From Mesostigma viride (Eukaryota > Streptophyta > Mesostigmatophyceae > Mesostigmatales > Mesostigmataceae): 64,000 nt of DNA. The notes beneath the pieces are model-generated. The model had not been told where the DNA came from, made no database searches, and saw only the letters and a list, made by a program, of their open reading frames with translations. The position numbers and the translations under genes are program-made. Below, one piece after another: positions 1 through 8,938 of the stretch (within the stretch, counting starts at the first letter, position 1; every line of letters begins with the position of its first letter). The stretch covers positions 2,196,619 to 2,260,618 of the forward strand of contig RPFO01000276.1 in assembly GCA_009746045.1 (NCBI GenBank). Direction: 5' to 3'.

Positions 1-290
1 TTAACTGAGTAAATGATAGCCTTTGTCATGCTAACCAGAGCAGCTAGCCACAGGTTGGCTGGATTAAAAGTCAGCTTATTTTCTCTTTATATACTGCGTG
101 TGTGGTCCTCCACGTGTCCGGCTTGTTGGGCATTTTGGAAGAGGGTTTTTAATGTGTTGTTGGGTGAAACAACTTGGTTGTTGGCACAAAATCACACATT
201 ATTAGCCTGAGATAGGCATTACATATGCTGCTCAGGCGTGTCGTCCTACCAGCCTTGCTTGTTGTTAAGGGTAGAGTTGTGAGAGAGTTG
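1..290 (+). repeat. Dispersed repeat, copy 1 (copy 2 at 36684-36950)
   Basis: This segment recurs on the same strand at 36684-36950 with only scattered substitutions and short indels; both copies contain aaatgatagcctttgtcatg and, further on, a shared stretch around ggcttgttgggcattttgg. It shows no long ORF with recognisable protein similarity. The copy runs off the left edge of the window, so its 5' limit is unknown. It could be part of a larger transposable element; no terminal repeats were found. Confidence 0.75.
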
Positions 291-1838
291 CCCTGAATTC
301 CGCCATGGTTCTTGCAGGAATGTTGCCTTTATTAAGAATAAGGAACACAGACGTAAGTCACGTCACTTCCAAGACTGCACGCAGCACAGGCGACAGGGTC
401 GCAGTGCCAAGAGAACGTGCACGCAAGAACTAGCGTCCCGGTGCTACCAAGTCACACATATAGGTTGCTAGGGACGCGTCCAAGTATTCAGCTGCACTGT
501 CACAGCTGAACTGTCAATCAATTGATTACACAGACTCTGGTACGCCTTTGGCGCGCAGATCTATCAATTGTCCATACGGCTAGTCCTGTGGACCTATCCG
601 TACACTGCTCAGCATCAATTGTCTCATAGGTCCTGGCGCGCTACAGCGCGCCTACCTATCAATTGACTATCAAGTCCTGTACAAGTCCTGTCAACGTCCT
701 GCGGACTATCAAAGTGACACTTGTACATCCTGTGTCCGTACGCGCCCACAGTGGCGCGCCGGGTACTGTCGGCACAGCCTAGGAAACGTCATAACTTTTA
801 CGTTCCTTAACCAAATGAGGCGTTCAAGGTGCCGTTGGAAAGAGCGTAACAATCTCTATCCATCTAACGTAAATCCTTTACGTTAACTCCAATCCCTTCT
901 TTTCTTTAGGGATCACATCCCCTGCCAGGGACCCTTGAAGTAGCTTGAAATGTCCTTCACTCCAGCTTGAAGCTTGAACAGATGTCTTTAATGGCCATTG
1001 CCATTCCCCCAGCCTTTTCTTTTAAGGAACTGGAAAAGAAACAAATCTGCCACAGGGAAAACCATTCCATGAGAAATGGATAAAAACCTATGGAAGTGGC
1101 ATTACAGAGTACCACCAGATATTAGAAACACACAAAATTAAATACATACAGGTTAATTCTATGAGGTCTTCTCCAAGAATTAATCCCATCACCTCGGTAG
1201 AGCCTCCAGTACAATGACCTTCTGGCGGTGAGTTACATTAATCCCAGATACTAATCTCATAAAACCCAAAACATATTCAATATAAGTACAATAAATCCAT
1301 GACAATTAAAATACCACTTGACAAAGTAAGGCGTATTACAATAGTTTGCTTGTCATTCTCTCAACAGGGGTCTATTGGCGCCCGTCTTACGGCGCCCGTC
1401 TACTTGCCAGATGGTAAACTGCCACAGCAAACAAATGACAAAATGAAACACATAGGCAACAATTAAATCCTGCCCTGGGGAACTAGGGAAGTCTGAACAG
1501 GCAAACACCTGAACAGGCCAGCTTGTAGAAACATAATACCAGGGAATCGAACCCCGCCCTATAAACCCCAGTATGAAGGTTCCCAGACCATTGTGAGAAG
1601 TATGTACAAATATACATTTCTTTTAAAATAGAATACATGGTCTGTAATGGACCTGTCAACCTTGTGTAGTCAACAGCATGAACCCCAGCCAAAACCTGGC
1701 TGTATCCTGAATAAAATCAGAGTGAGTGTACCATGGTCCATGAGCCTTAGTACAGACTAATATACAGGTATTATGCCAGTCACAATGCTGACACTACCAC
1801 ACAATCTGCTCTCCAATGCCCAATAACCAGGCACCAGC
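291..1838. other. Non-coding stretch beside the copia remnant
   Basis: No convincing gene. The region lies directly downstream (minus-strand sense) of the copia RNase H stop codon at 1839, so it may contain that element's 3' untranslated region and a decayed 3' LTR. I could not find a matching 5' LTR elsewhere in the window and therefore cannot set LTR borders. Positions 520-720 are rich in repeated caattg and cctgt words and look like an old LTR, which is inference only. Confidence 0.35.
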
Positions 1839-2030
1839 TTAGACAGCTTGCTGAGATGGGTCCATCAGAGACTGAAGAACCTTGTATTGCACTGCTGCCT
1901 TCTGCACTAGCTTGGTCAAAGCATCAGCAGGATTGTCAACCCCAGGGATATGCTCAATATTGGCCAAGGAGGACAATTCCTTCAGAAGGAGATAATCCAA
2001 GTCCCTACTTCTGGCCATCTGCCTGTGCAC
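1839..2030 (-). pseudogene. Ty1/copia RNase H, C-terminal part (3' fragment)
   Basis: The minus-strand reading frame ends with the typical copia RNase H tail, including HIPGVDNPADALTK, the signature that precedes the end of pol in Ty1/copia elements. The upstream part of the same domain lies at 10754-11071. The two pieces are separated exactly by Gypsy-1 (2034-10748) and its 5-bp target duplication; removing these puts the two halves back in one reading frame. The fragment itself has no start codon of its own and is non-functional. Confidence 0.85.
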
Positions 2031-2033
2031 AAA
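2029..2033. repeat. Target-site duplication of Gypsy-1, left copy (ACAAA)
   Basis: Five bases, ACAAA, sit immediately left of the 5' LTR and recur immediately right of the 3' LTR at 10749-10753. A 5-bp duplication is the normal product of Ty3/gypsy integrase. Confidence 0.9.
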
Positions 2034-2703
2034 TGTTACGGCCCAGACCTTTGTATGGGCGTAACAATGCCTTCAATAAATAAGTCGAAAGTCATTTGTT
2101 ATTCGTTTGGGACTTTCGATAGCTCGCTTTCATAGTCCGCCGGACTATAGGACTCAATTCGGGACTTATTTGGGAATATGTCCTAAGTTCGGGACTTTGT
2201 GTGTTTATTTGGTACTTTGTGTGTTCCGGACCAGTTTTTTGGGCCTAGTCAGAAGTACGAGATCTTCTAGGGGCCGGGCCGGCCCTAGACGTCAGACAGA
2301 ACCTATTGGGGCTTGACGGCAGTATCTGGAAGATCGGCGCGCATGTCGGCGCGCCTGCACACCAACTTGCCAGCTTGGTAGCGCAGCTATAGGTGAAATT
2401 GGTCTGTGGACGATGGACTCTCTCTCTCTTTGGTTTGATGATTAATGAAACGAGTGTTGACGACTCTCTCAGACCAAGGGGCACTAATCCGGATGTCATT
2501 TGCCTCATGACATGCCGTGTTATATAGCTAGATTAATTAATCATGCTATAAGGCCTAGCTGAGGATAAACCGCGGCTCAGTTAGTCAATTTACTGCGATC
2601 TTTGCTTGCTATCGCGGTACGCGGATGCGCGGCTATGCCGGCTTATTAAACTGCACCTTATACTAGATTAGATCTTTCGCACCGTCCGGCTCGGGACGTA
2701 ACA
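2034..2703 (+). repeat. Gypsy-1 5' LTR
   Basis: Starts TGTTACGG and ends CGTAACA, giving a short inverted terminal repeat. It matches 10075-10748 almost throughout; differences are a few substitutions and small indels, for example around 2385 (gcagctatagg against gcagctagg). A TATA-like tgttatatagctag at about 2518 is conserved in both LTRs and could be the LTR promoter core. Length 670 bp. Confidence 0.93.
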
Positions 2704-2704
2704 C

Positions 2705-2720
2705 TGGATCGGAGGTAGTT
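2705..2720 (+). promoter_or_regulatory. Gypsy-1 primer-binding site
   Basis: One base after the 5' LTR the sequence reads TGGATCGGAGGTAG, starting with the TGG that pairs with a tRNA CCA end. Gypsy-2 has TGGTATCGGAGGCG at the same one-base offset, so both elements probably use the same or a similar tRNA, perhaps initiator Met. The tRNA identity is inference. Confidence 0.6.
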
Positions 2721-3115
2721 CTAGAGGTTTTCCACAGGTGCTCGCGAAGAGCCCTTGTGTTTAAGCCGCTAGGTGCATTCTTAATAGCGCAGGGCCTGCT
2801 ATGACCGCCCTTTCAGCTAGACGATGCCGCCTTTCACCACAGCCAGCTGCCCAGGCTGGCGGGTCGAACTCGGCTTTCTATCTCACTAAATATTGGGCCG
2901 GTCCTGCGCATGGGTTCGTCCTTGCGAAAAGGCGGGCAGTTATCACGGAGGCTACCCTCTTGTATGGAATTAGGGGCGCGAAGCTCCTGATTTCTGTGAT
3001 AGTGATTAGATTAGAGCCAGTTGGCATCCCCCCCCTGTGACAGGTCACACACTAGAGGTAAAAAGGTTCCTTTCTCTTTTCTATCTCTGTCTGCTGGCAA
3101 TAGACAACGTGTGTG

Positions 3116-3538
3116 ATGGCTAATAGTAATAATAGAAATAATAATAGATATAATAATGGACTTGGGGGTTGGGATAGTGATGTATCTAGGCAACTTTACT
3201 ATGCTGTGGCACATGATGGAGGCACAGGGAAAGTAGGTATTTTCTATAGCTGGGTAGACTGCAAGAACTATATAGTGGATAGGCATAGGGCTATCTTTAA
3301 GGGATTCAAGACAGCATGGGAAGCAGATAGGTTTATCCAGGAATACATGACACGTCCAGTAGGCTTGCACGTAGAGGCACCACCTCAGGAGATTAGGACT
3401 CGCCCAATGCCTAGGGGCCGTAGCTGTGCACCCAATAGTGCAACGGTAGAGAGCAGGACGGGGGACACACAGGCTGTCACAGTCACGTTCAGCCAACTCA
3501 CTGTGAGCACCCCACCTAGGCAGCCACCTAGTTTCTAG
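3116..3538 (+). CDS. RNase H1-type RNA:DNA hybrid-binding domain protein of Gypsy-1
   Basis: A 140-residue ORF, first in the element, starting at ATG 3116 after about 410 bases of leader. Residues about 22-75 fit the N-terminal hybrid-binding domain of RNase H1 (the Cauli_VI/viroplasmin fold): YYAV, then a Gly-rich turn, GIFYSW, a conserved Cys, an Ala-x-Phe-Lys-x-Phe segment and a final Glu-Ala-x-x-Phe. The N-terminus is Asn-rich; the C-terminus is Pro/Thr/Ser-rich and probably disordered. In known proteins this domain binds RNA:DNA hybrids or double-stranded RNA. No RNase H catalytic domain follows. A role in handling reverse-transcription intermediates is inference. The ORF is intact and separate from gag. 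Confidence 0.75.
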   Translation: MANSNNRNNNRYNNGLGGWDSDVSRQLYYAVAHDGGTGKVGIFYSWVDCKNYIVDRHRAIFKGFKTAWEADRFIQEYMTRPVGLHVEAPPQEIRTRPMPRGRSCAPNSATVESRTGDTQAVTVTFSQLTVSTPPRQPPSF

Positions 3539-3697
3539 AGGAGTAGAGTACTAATTATAGCTTACTATATAATAGCTACATTAGCAGAATAACGTAGGGC
3601 AGTCGCTTGGTTGATTGCTTGTGGGCATGTGCATGGCATTTTCCTCCTTCTTCCTCTCTCCTTCCTTCCTTCTCTTGTGGATGTGGTACTGGTAAAC

Positions 3698-3955
3698 ATG
3701 CCGCGGGGTAAAAAGAAGGTACGCGGCACGGCTAGGAGTCATTCCGAGGATGGTGGTGTAGACTTGGATAGGCAGGGCAGCCCAGAGTACCAAGTACAGG
3801 AGGTATCACAACAGGGCTCGTCCTACCAGCAAGGCAGTCCTATAGGTCACCCAGGTGAGCTGGCTAGTACCTCCCGTGAGCCGCGAAGGCCACGAGGAGC
3901 GGATAGGATGGATAATAGGGAGGAATACCAGCCGCATGCAGCGAATGCAGGCTGA
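3698..3955 (+). CDS. Basic ORF overlapping the start of gag (possible gag N-terminus)
   Basis: ATG 3698 opens an 85-residue ORF beginning MPRGKKKVRG and rich in Ser, Gln, Glu and Gly. It stops at 3955, overlapping the gag frame by 20 bases when gag is counted from ATG 3936. Either it is the true gag N-terminus joined by a frameshift (or broken by a recent indel), or it is a short upstream ORF. The frames differ, so a single uninterrupted gag cannot be read here. Confidence 0.45.
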   Translation: MPRGKKKVRGTARSHSEDGGVDLDRQGSPEYQVQEVSQQGSSYQQGSPIGHPGELASTSREPRRPRGADRMDNREEYQPHAANAG

Positions 3956-5828
3956 GTATAACCAGCTGATGGAACGGGCAGGTGATGAGACCCGGCCCAG
4001 ATCGAATCCCACGAGTGCAGCCCAGCACCAGTCAGTGCAGCCGCAGCAACGCCCGCCCGGGCAGCCGCAGCAGCACCCAGTGCAGTCCCCACAGCAGCAT
4101 TCGGAACAGCAACAGCCGTTGCCGCAGCAGTGGCAGCAGCAGCCAGTACAGCAGCAGCAGCCACCGCCGCCGCCGCAGCAACAGTGGCAGCAGCCGCAGC
4201 AGCTTCCGCCGTTGCAGCAGCAGCAGCAGCAGCCGCTAAGCCAGCCGACCGGGTCGCAGATGTTTGGTCCGCTTAGTCAGAACGCGGCCTATTATCACGC
4301 GCAACGTGCCCAGCGATTACAACATCCCTGGGCGAGCGGTCGACGGGTTTCTTTTAGCGGTGACCTGCAGTCCTATGCGACATCGCTGTGGACCCAGGAC
4401 GAGGCTAGGGTTCCACCGCCGGTATACGATGAGGCTGGGCCCGCGTCGTCCCATCCGGCGCGCAATGTCCCAGCAGCCGGACCTGCGCGGCCGAGCGTGT
4501 CGCATGGCAATAACCTCAACTTGAGTCGCATGGCACCCAGTGATCCTGGCTACGCGCATCCCTCGTCTGTCTGGCTACAATGCAGCGCGACTAGGTCAGC
4601 GCCTGCATCGGCAGATGACTCGTTGTCGATCTTTAATGTTCCGCCGTATCGCGCACTGGGCGGACCTCGGGCCGACGCGTTTAAGGCGCCGCCCATGCCT
4701 GACTTTAAACCAGTGCCCAAGCTGCGCGCGACTATGAACCCTCGCGAGATCGACGAATGGACGCGTATGTGGGTACAGATCTACTGGGCGTGGTGCAACC
4801 ACAATGGGTGGGAGCTAGCTACCGAGGTTCTTATCTCCTACGTCGTCACCAACTGCATGGATCCCTCAGTGGTCGGCATACTCAACTGTGAGAGTGTCGC
4901 GTCGCGCTTGTACCCTCGCACAGTAGAGGAGCTACTAGAGCGCATTGAGCGCAAGCTGGTGCCCCCTGACTGGAAGCTCCACGAGCGTCTGGCTTTTTCC
5001 AAGCTACGCCAAGGCACCACACCGTTCCGCGAGTTTCTGACAGAGTTTGAAGCATTCTCGGCTCGCCTTGAGGACTTGACCTGGACAGAATACAGGGCGC
5101 GGTTCATTGAGGCGCTGAGTCCGGAACTCCTAGATGAGGTGCTAAAGCGCTTTGCTGAGATACCGTGGGAGCAGTGGGATGTGATCGAGATCCAGCAGTA
5201 CCTTCTAAAGGTGTCAGATGTGCTCGCACGCCGCCGCGCAGCGGTCACCTATCGGCATGCTGGTGCTGCACCGCGTCGCGTCCACTTCACTACGGTGGAC
5301 CAAGATGGGTCCTCTGAGGACATTATCGACCACGAGCAGGAGGACGGCGACTATGAAGCGCCCCAGGTCAATGCAATCGATGCGTCCAAGGCGCGATGCT
5401 TCCGGTGCGGCGAGGTCGGTCATCTCAAGAAGGACTGCACGCGACCACCACGGGATCGCGATCGTGGCGACGAGCAGACGTCACCCCGTTTCTCCGGGCC
5501 TGCCTTCGGTAAGCGCCCGGAACAAGCACGGCGCCCAGACCGGCCTCGCAACGCGGGCGAGCGCGCAGCCAAGTTGCAGGACGCCCGGCAGCGTCCCACG
5601 CAGCACCAGACGCCCCGCGCTACGGGTCCTTCGTTCCAGCGGGTGAACCGCGAGTTGAATGAGTTGTTCTCACAGCAACAGGACTCGGGTAATGGCGCCT
5701 CGGGGGTTATGGATGGCAAGGCGGTCGCCGGCTATGGGCATGGCGACGAGGAGGATGAGGTAGAGGGGGAAGAGTGGACCGGGCGGTCGAACGAGGCGGT
5801 CTCCCGGCCCTCCGTTCCTCGTGCGTAG
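3936..5828 (+). CDS. gag: Gypsy-1 gag (capsid and nucleocapsid)
   Basis: 630 residues from ATG 3936; the frame is open from further upstream, so an earlier start by frameshift is possible. Positions 4020-4250 encode a long Gln/Pro-rich tract. A helical retrotransposon-gag region follows (about 4690-5230), with the pattern VPPDWKLHERLAFSKLRQG and a downstream RARFIEALSPELLDEVL that is shared with the Gypsy-2 gag. A CX2CX4HX4C zinc knuckle (C-F-R-C...H...C) lies at 5398-5439, followed by an Arg/Pro-rich tail. It should form the particle and bind element RNA. The pol frame is in the -1 frame and overlaps the last 70 bases (5759-5828). I saw no canonical slippery heptamer. Confidence 0.9.
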   Translation: MQRMQAEYNQLMERAGDETRPRSNPTSAAQHQSVQPQQRPPGQPQQHPVQSPQQHSEQQQPLPQQWQQQPVQQQQPPPPPQQQWQQPQQLPPLQQQQQQPLSQPTGSQMFGPLSQNAAYYHAQRAQRLQHPWASGRRVSFSGDLQSYATSLWTQDEARVPPPVYDEAGPASSHPARNVPAAGPARPSVSHGNNLNLSRMAPSDPGYAHPSSVWLQCSATRSAPASADDSLSIFNVPPYRALGGPRADAFKAPPMPDFKPVPKLRATMNPREIDEWTRMWVQIYWAWCNHNGWELATEVLISYVVTNCMDPSVVGILNCESVASRLYPRTVEELLERIERKLVPPDWKLHERLAFSKLRQGTTPFREFLTEFEAFSARLEDLTWTEYRARFIEALSPELLDEVLKRFAEIPWEQWDVIEIQQYLLKVSDVLARRRAAVTYRHAGAAPRRVHFTTVDQDGSSEDIIDHEQEDGDYEAPQVNAIDASKARCFRCGEVGHLKKDCTRPPRDRDRGDEQTSPRFSGPAFGKRPEQARRPDRPRNAGERAAKLQDARQRPTQHQTPRATGPSFQRVNRELNELFSQQQDSGNGASGVMDGKAVAGYGHGDEEDEVEGEEWTGRSNEAVSRPSVPRA

Positions 5829-8353
5829 TGTCCCTGCCTACACGGATAGAGGTAGATGTAGGACAGGTAGATAGGGTAGCGCAAGTCAATAACGTCGGGC
5901 AGATAGACAGCTTAGATAAGGACACCCCGTTGGTAGCGAATACCAGCGCGGGCGCAGAATCAGTCGTTCCAGTAGATAGTCGCACCCCGCTTGTAGCGAA
6001 TACAAGTGCGGATGCATCCTTGGGCGAGAACTCTGCCCCAAGCACGCAGCCGGCCACGGGTAGCGCAGCGAGCTCCGACCAGCCTACGCGCGCAACTCCG
6101 GCTGGTACCCGCAACTTGCTCCTTTTTAGGGGAGGTCTGGCTGTACCGGGATCAGCATTAGACCCCTACCTCAAGGACAAGACCGTCATGGACGTGCAGT
6201 TCATGGTGGACACGGGTGCGTCTACGTCGTTCATCAACGAGGCATTGGCGCGTCGCGCAGGATACGACATCCGGCCACATGCGACAGTGGTGAATGTGAC
6301 CTATTCAGATGGTCGCAAGAGCCCCTCGCCTGGTCGGGTTGATATCAAGGCTGTGATTCAAGGCATCCCTGTGGAGCTCACAGCCACGGTCGCACCGCTC
6401 GGAGCTGCCGACATCATCATCGGCATCGACTGGCTGGACGCGCAGGATGTGGACATTAGCATTCGGCGTCGCGTGGTGTGGTTCCCTGACGGTTCCTTTT
6501 GGAGTCCTGTCAGCGAATACCAAGTGCAGGGCCCCGACGTGCATAACATCACGCACGAGCGGGAAGTCACCCAGCCCCGCAACAAGTCGCCGCACAGTCG
6601 CTATCTGTTCCACACCGGTCGCACGACCCAGGACGACCTGTCTCCCGACTGGGAGGCCGCGCGCGAGGACGTGCGCGCCCCCGGGGAAAGGGAGGGGTCC
6701 CGGTCACGAGTGCCACTCAGCCACGTGGTACCGGCTCAGGGAATTTTTCACCTGCAGCGCATCGGGCCCCCTACCATTTTTTCGGAGTACGTGCACCAAA
6801 CCCTTGAGGAGGAGGCGGACACGTACACGATCACTTCTGTCCTGGAGACGTTGATTAGTCGGTTCACTGTCACGGAGCCCGCGGCCTTAGAGGCAATCAG
6901 GTCGCACCCCAAGCAGATGGGCAAGCTCCCGTGCAAGTTCCAGGACGGGCGACTCTATGTCATGGTGAGGCCAGACTGCTGGCGCCTGTACGTCCCGGAG
7001 TTATGTCGAGCGGCTCTGCTCCATGAGCTCCATGACTCTCTCGCCGGTGGCCACCAAGGGATCCACCGCTTGCTGCCACGGGCCAGAAAGAACTTCTATT
7101 GGCCAGGCATGCGAGAGTACATTGAGACGTACGTGCGCGAGTGTCCATCATGTCAGATCATGAAGTCCCGCAATACGGGCTCACAGGCGGTCCCCCAGAC
7201 CCTACCAGACCCGATGGGCCCTTGGGATTCCCTGATGATGGATTTTGTTGGCCCCTTCCGGAAGACCAAGAATGGCAACAGCATGATTCTGGTTTTCCTG
7301 GACCGTTTGACGCGCATGTGTCACCTGGCACCATGTCCGGCCGAACTCACGGCCGAGGCTTGCGCTAAGCTATACCTTCACCACGTGTTCAGGTACCACG
7401 GACTCAGCCGGCAATTCATATCGGACCGAGACAAGCTGTTCACGGCCCGCTTCTGGCAGGAGTTCTTTGAATGCCTGGGCACCAAGGTGTCGCTGGGGAC
7501 AGCATATCACAGCTCGTCCTCCCACCTGGTGGAGAGGCTGAACCGCACAGTGCAAGAGACCATGCGCCACTACACCGACGCGGTGGGAAGCAACTGGGAA
7601 GAGTTCTTGGGTTTGGTGGAGTTCTCCCTGAATAACGCCCCCCAGGCAGCTCATGGCTTCACACCATTCTTCCTCAACACGGGCAGGCATCCGCTCACGC
7701 CGACTGACCTTCTCACAAGCCCAGCCTTAGCTGAAAAGTCGGTCCGGCGAGACACCCTCGAAGGGGTGGAGAGGCTGCTGGTCCAGATGCGCCAGGCCCA
7801 TGACAGTGCGGTCAAGGGCTACCGGGCCGCCGCTGAGCGCTATATGGCGAGGACTGCTGGCCGCCTAGATGCGCGCACGCCGGCCATCGAGGTGGGCGAC
7901 TGGGTACTGGTGGAAGGCCCCCGCCTAGGACGTTTCTCTGAGAAGGTAGAGGGTGAGCTCAAGACAAAGCTCCGTCCTATGTTCCTGGGGCCACACAAGG
8001 TTCTGGAGAAGCTCGGAGATGTGATGTTCAAGGTGGACATCCCGAGCTCCTGGAACACTTCCTCCAACTTCCATCGAGACCAGCTCAAGTTATACCACCA
8101 GAACTCCATCCAAGGTCGGCTCAACCCGCCGGCCCCTGTCGAGTACAACCCCGAGACTGGAGAACAGGAAGACGAGGTGGCCGAGATCGTGGGCCACCGG
8201 GACATCAAGCGTGGGAGAGGTAGACAGCGACAGTATCGCGTACGGTGGCGTTTTGCTCAGCATGATTACGAGGATTCGTGGCGAACCGAGAATGAGCTAG
8301 AAGGGTGTGAACGTCTGCTTCGCGAGTATAAGGCCGAGCATGCCCTCCACTAG
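5774..8353 (+). CDS. pol: Gypsy-1 pol: protease-integrase-chromodomain, no RT/RNase H
   Basis: 859 codons; the frame is open from 5759 in the -1 frame to gag and has no obvious own ATG, so frameshift expression is likely. Aspartic protease: VDTGAST with Asp146, followed by a conserved IIIGIDWL. Residues about 230-400 form a linker without known domains, where RT and RNase H would normally lie. Integrase: HHCC zinc region with His420, His427, Cys457 and Cys460, then catalytic Asp490, Asp551 and Glu587, giving the D,D35E spacing. A chromodomain-like segment (about 800-855) has QYRVRWRF and EDSW. All catalytic residues are intact. The product should process gag and integrate cDNA but cannot make it. 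Confidence 0.92.
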   Translation: MDRAVERGGLPALRSSCVVSLPTRIEVDVGQVDRVAQVNNVGQIDSLDKDTPLVANTSAGAESVVPVDSRTPLVANTSADASLGENSAPSTQPATGSAASSDQPTRATPAGTRNLLLFRGGLAVPGSALDPYLKDKTVMDVQFMVDTGASTSFINEALARRAGYDIRPHATVVNVTYSDGRKSPSPGRVDIKAVIQGIPVELTATVAPLGAADIIIGIDWLDAQDVDISIRRRVVWFPDGSFWSPVSEYQVQGPDVHNITHEREVTQPRNKSPHSRYLFHTGRTTQDDLSPDWEAAREDVRAPGEREGSRSRVPLSHVVPAQGIFHLQRIGPPTIFSEYVHQTLEEEADTYTITSVLETLISRFTVTEPAALEAIRSHPKQMGKLPCKFQDGRLYVMVRPDCWRLYVPELCRAALLHELHDSLAGGHQGIHRLLPRARKNFYWPGMREYIETYVRECPSCQIMKSRNTGSQAVPQTLPDPMGPWDSLMMDFVGPFRKTKNGNSMILVFLDRLTRMCHLAPCPAELTAEACAKLYLHHVFRYHGLSRQFISDRDKLFTARFWQEFFECLGTKVSLGTAYHSSSSHLVERLNRTVQETMRHYTDAVGSNWEEFLGLVEFSLNNAPQAAHGFTPFFLNTGRHPLTPTDLLTSPALAEKSVRRDTLEGVERLLVQMRQAHDSAVKGYRAAAERYMARTAGRLDARTPAIEVGDWVLVEGPRLGRFSEKVEGELKTKLRPMFLGPHKVLEKLGDVMFKVDIPSSWNTSSNFHRDQLKLYHQNSIQGRLNPPAPVEYNPETGEQEDEVAEIVGHRDIKRGRGRQRQYRVRWRFAQHDYEDSWRTENELEGCERLLREYKAEHALH

Positions 8354-8385
8354 GCTACCGCGAAGGTAGTAGTGGTGGGGGCGCT

Positions 8386-8751
8386 ATGACAACGGGCTTG
8401 ATCACGTGTAGCCAGGATGCCGCGAAGGCACTTGTGTTATTCACGTCGATGTGTACGCACTATCGTGGTAATTGGGTCGAAAAGCATCCCCAACACCACG
8501 TGCAAGCAGGGCCGACTCGGCGAACGGGCGGTTCTGTCACACCTGTGGTGACACCGATCCAGCAACAGGACGGTGATGCCGTGCGAACCATTCGGACTCA
8601 GGGCACGGGCGGAATGACGGTTCTTGTCGGGACGGGACCGACCCGGCGAACGGGCGGCTCGACCGACCCGACTAAGCTCGATTCCGAGGATATCGAGCGC
8701 AAGCAACCAGAAACGCCCCCAAGTGGAACCGGATGCCCAGTGAGGAGTTAG
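8386..8751 (+). CDS. Hypothetical ORF between pol and the 267-codon ORF of Gypsy-1
   Basis: 121 residues from ATG 8386, 33 bases after the pol stop. Composition is Gly/Thr/Arg-rich, with two near-repeats of the peptide GPTRRTGGS encoded by an imperfect DNA repeat at 8510-8530 and 8635-8660. No domain is recognised. It may be only the 3' non-coding spacer of the element. Confidence 0.25.
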   Translation: MTTGLITCSQDAAKALVLFTSMCTHYRGNWVEKHPQHHVQAGPTRRTGGSVTPVVTPIQQQDGDAVRTIRTQGTGGMTVLVGTGPTRRTGGSTDPTKLDSEDIERKQPETPPSGTGCPVRS

Positions 8752-8938
8752 ACGTCGCGCATGTACGAACGAGACCTGTGTCGGCGGGCAGCGTCTCCGC
8801 GGATTCCCAGAGTCCGCGCCGAGAATCGCGAACTTACTCCGAGCGGTTGCCCCGCGTGGAGACGTCCCGCGCCCATATACCAGAGAGGCGTGGCCCGATA
8901 CCAGCGGTGGGCTTTATATATCTCCCGCGCAGGGGTCT

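Noticed and set aside
1535-1575. tRNA T-arm-like sequence on the minus strand (ggggttcgattccc)
   Set aside because: No D-arm, anticodon arm or acceptor pairing could be placed around it; a similar isolated T-arm word occurs at about 13090. Chance or tRNA-derived scraps.
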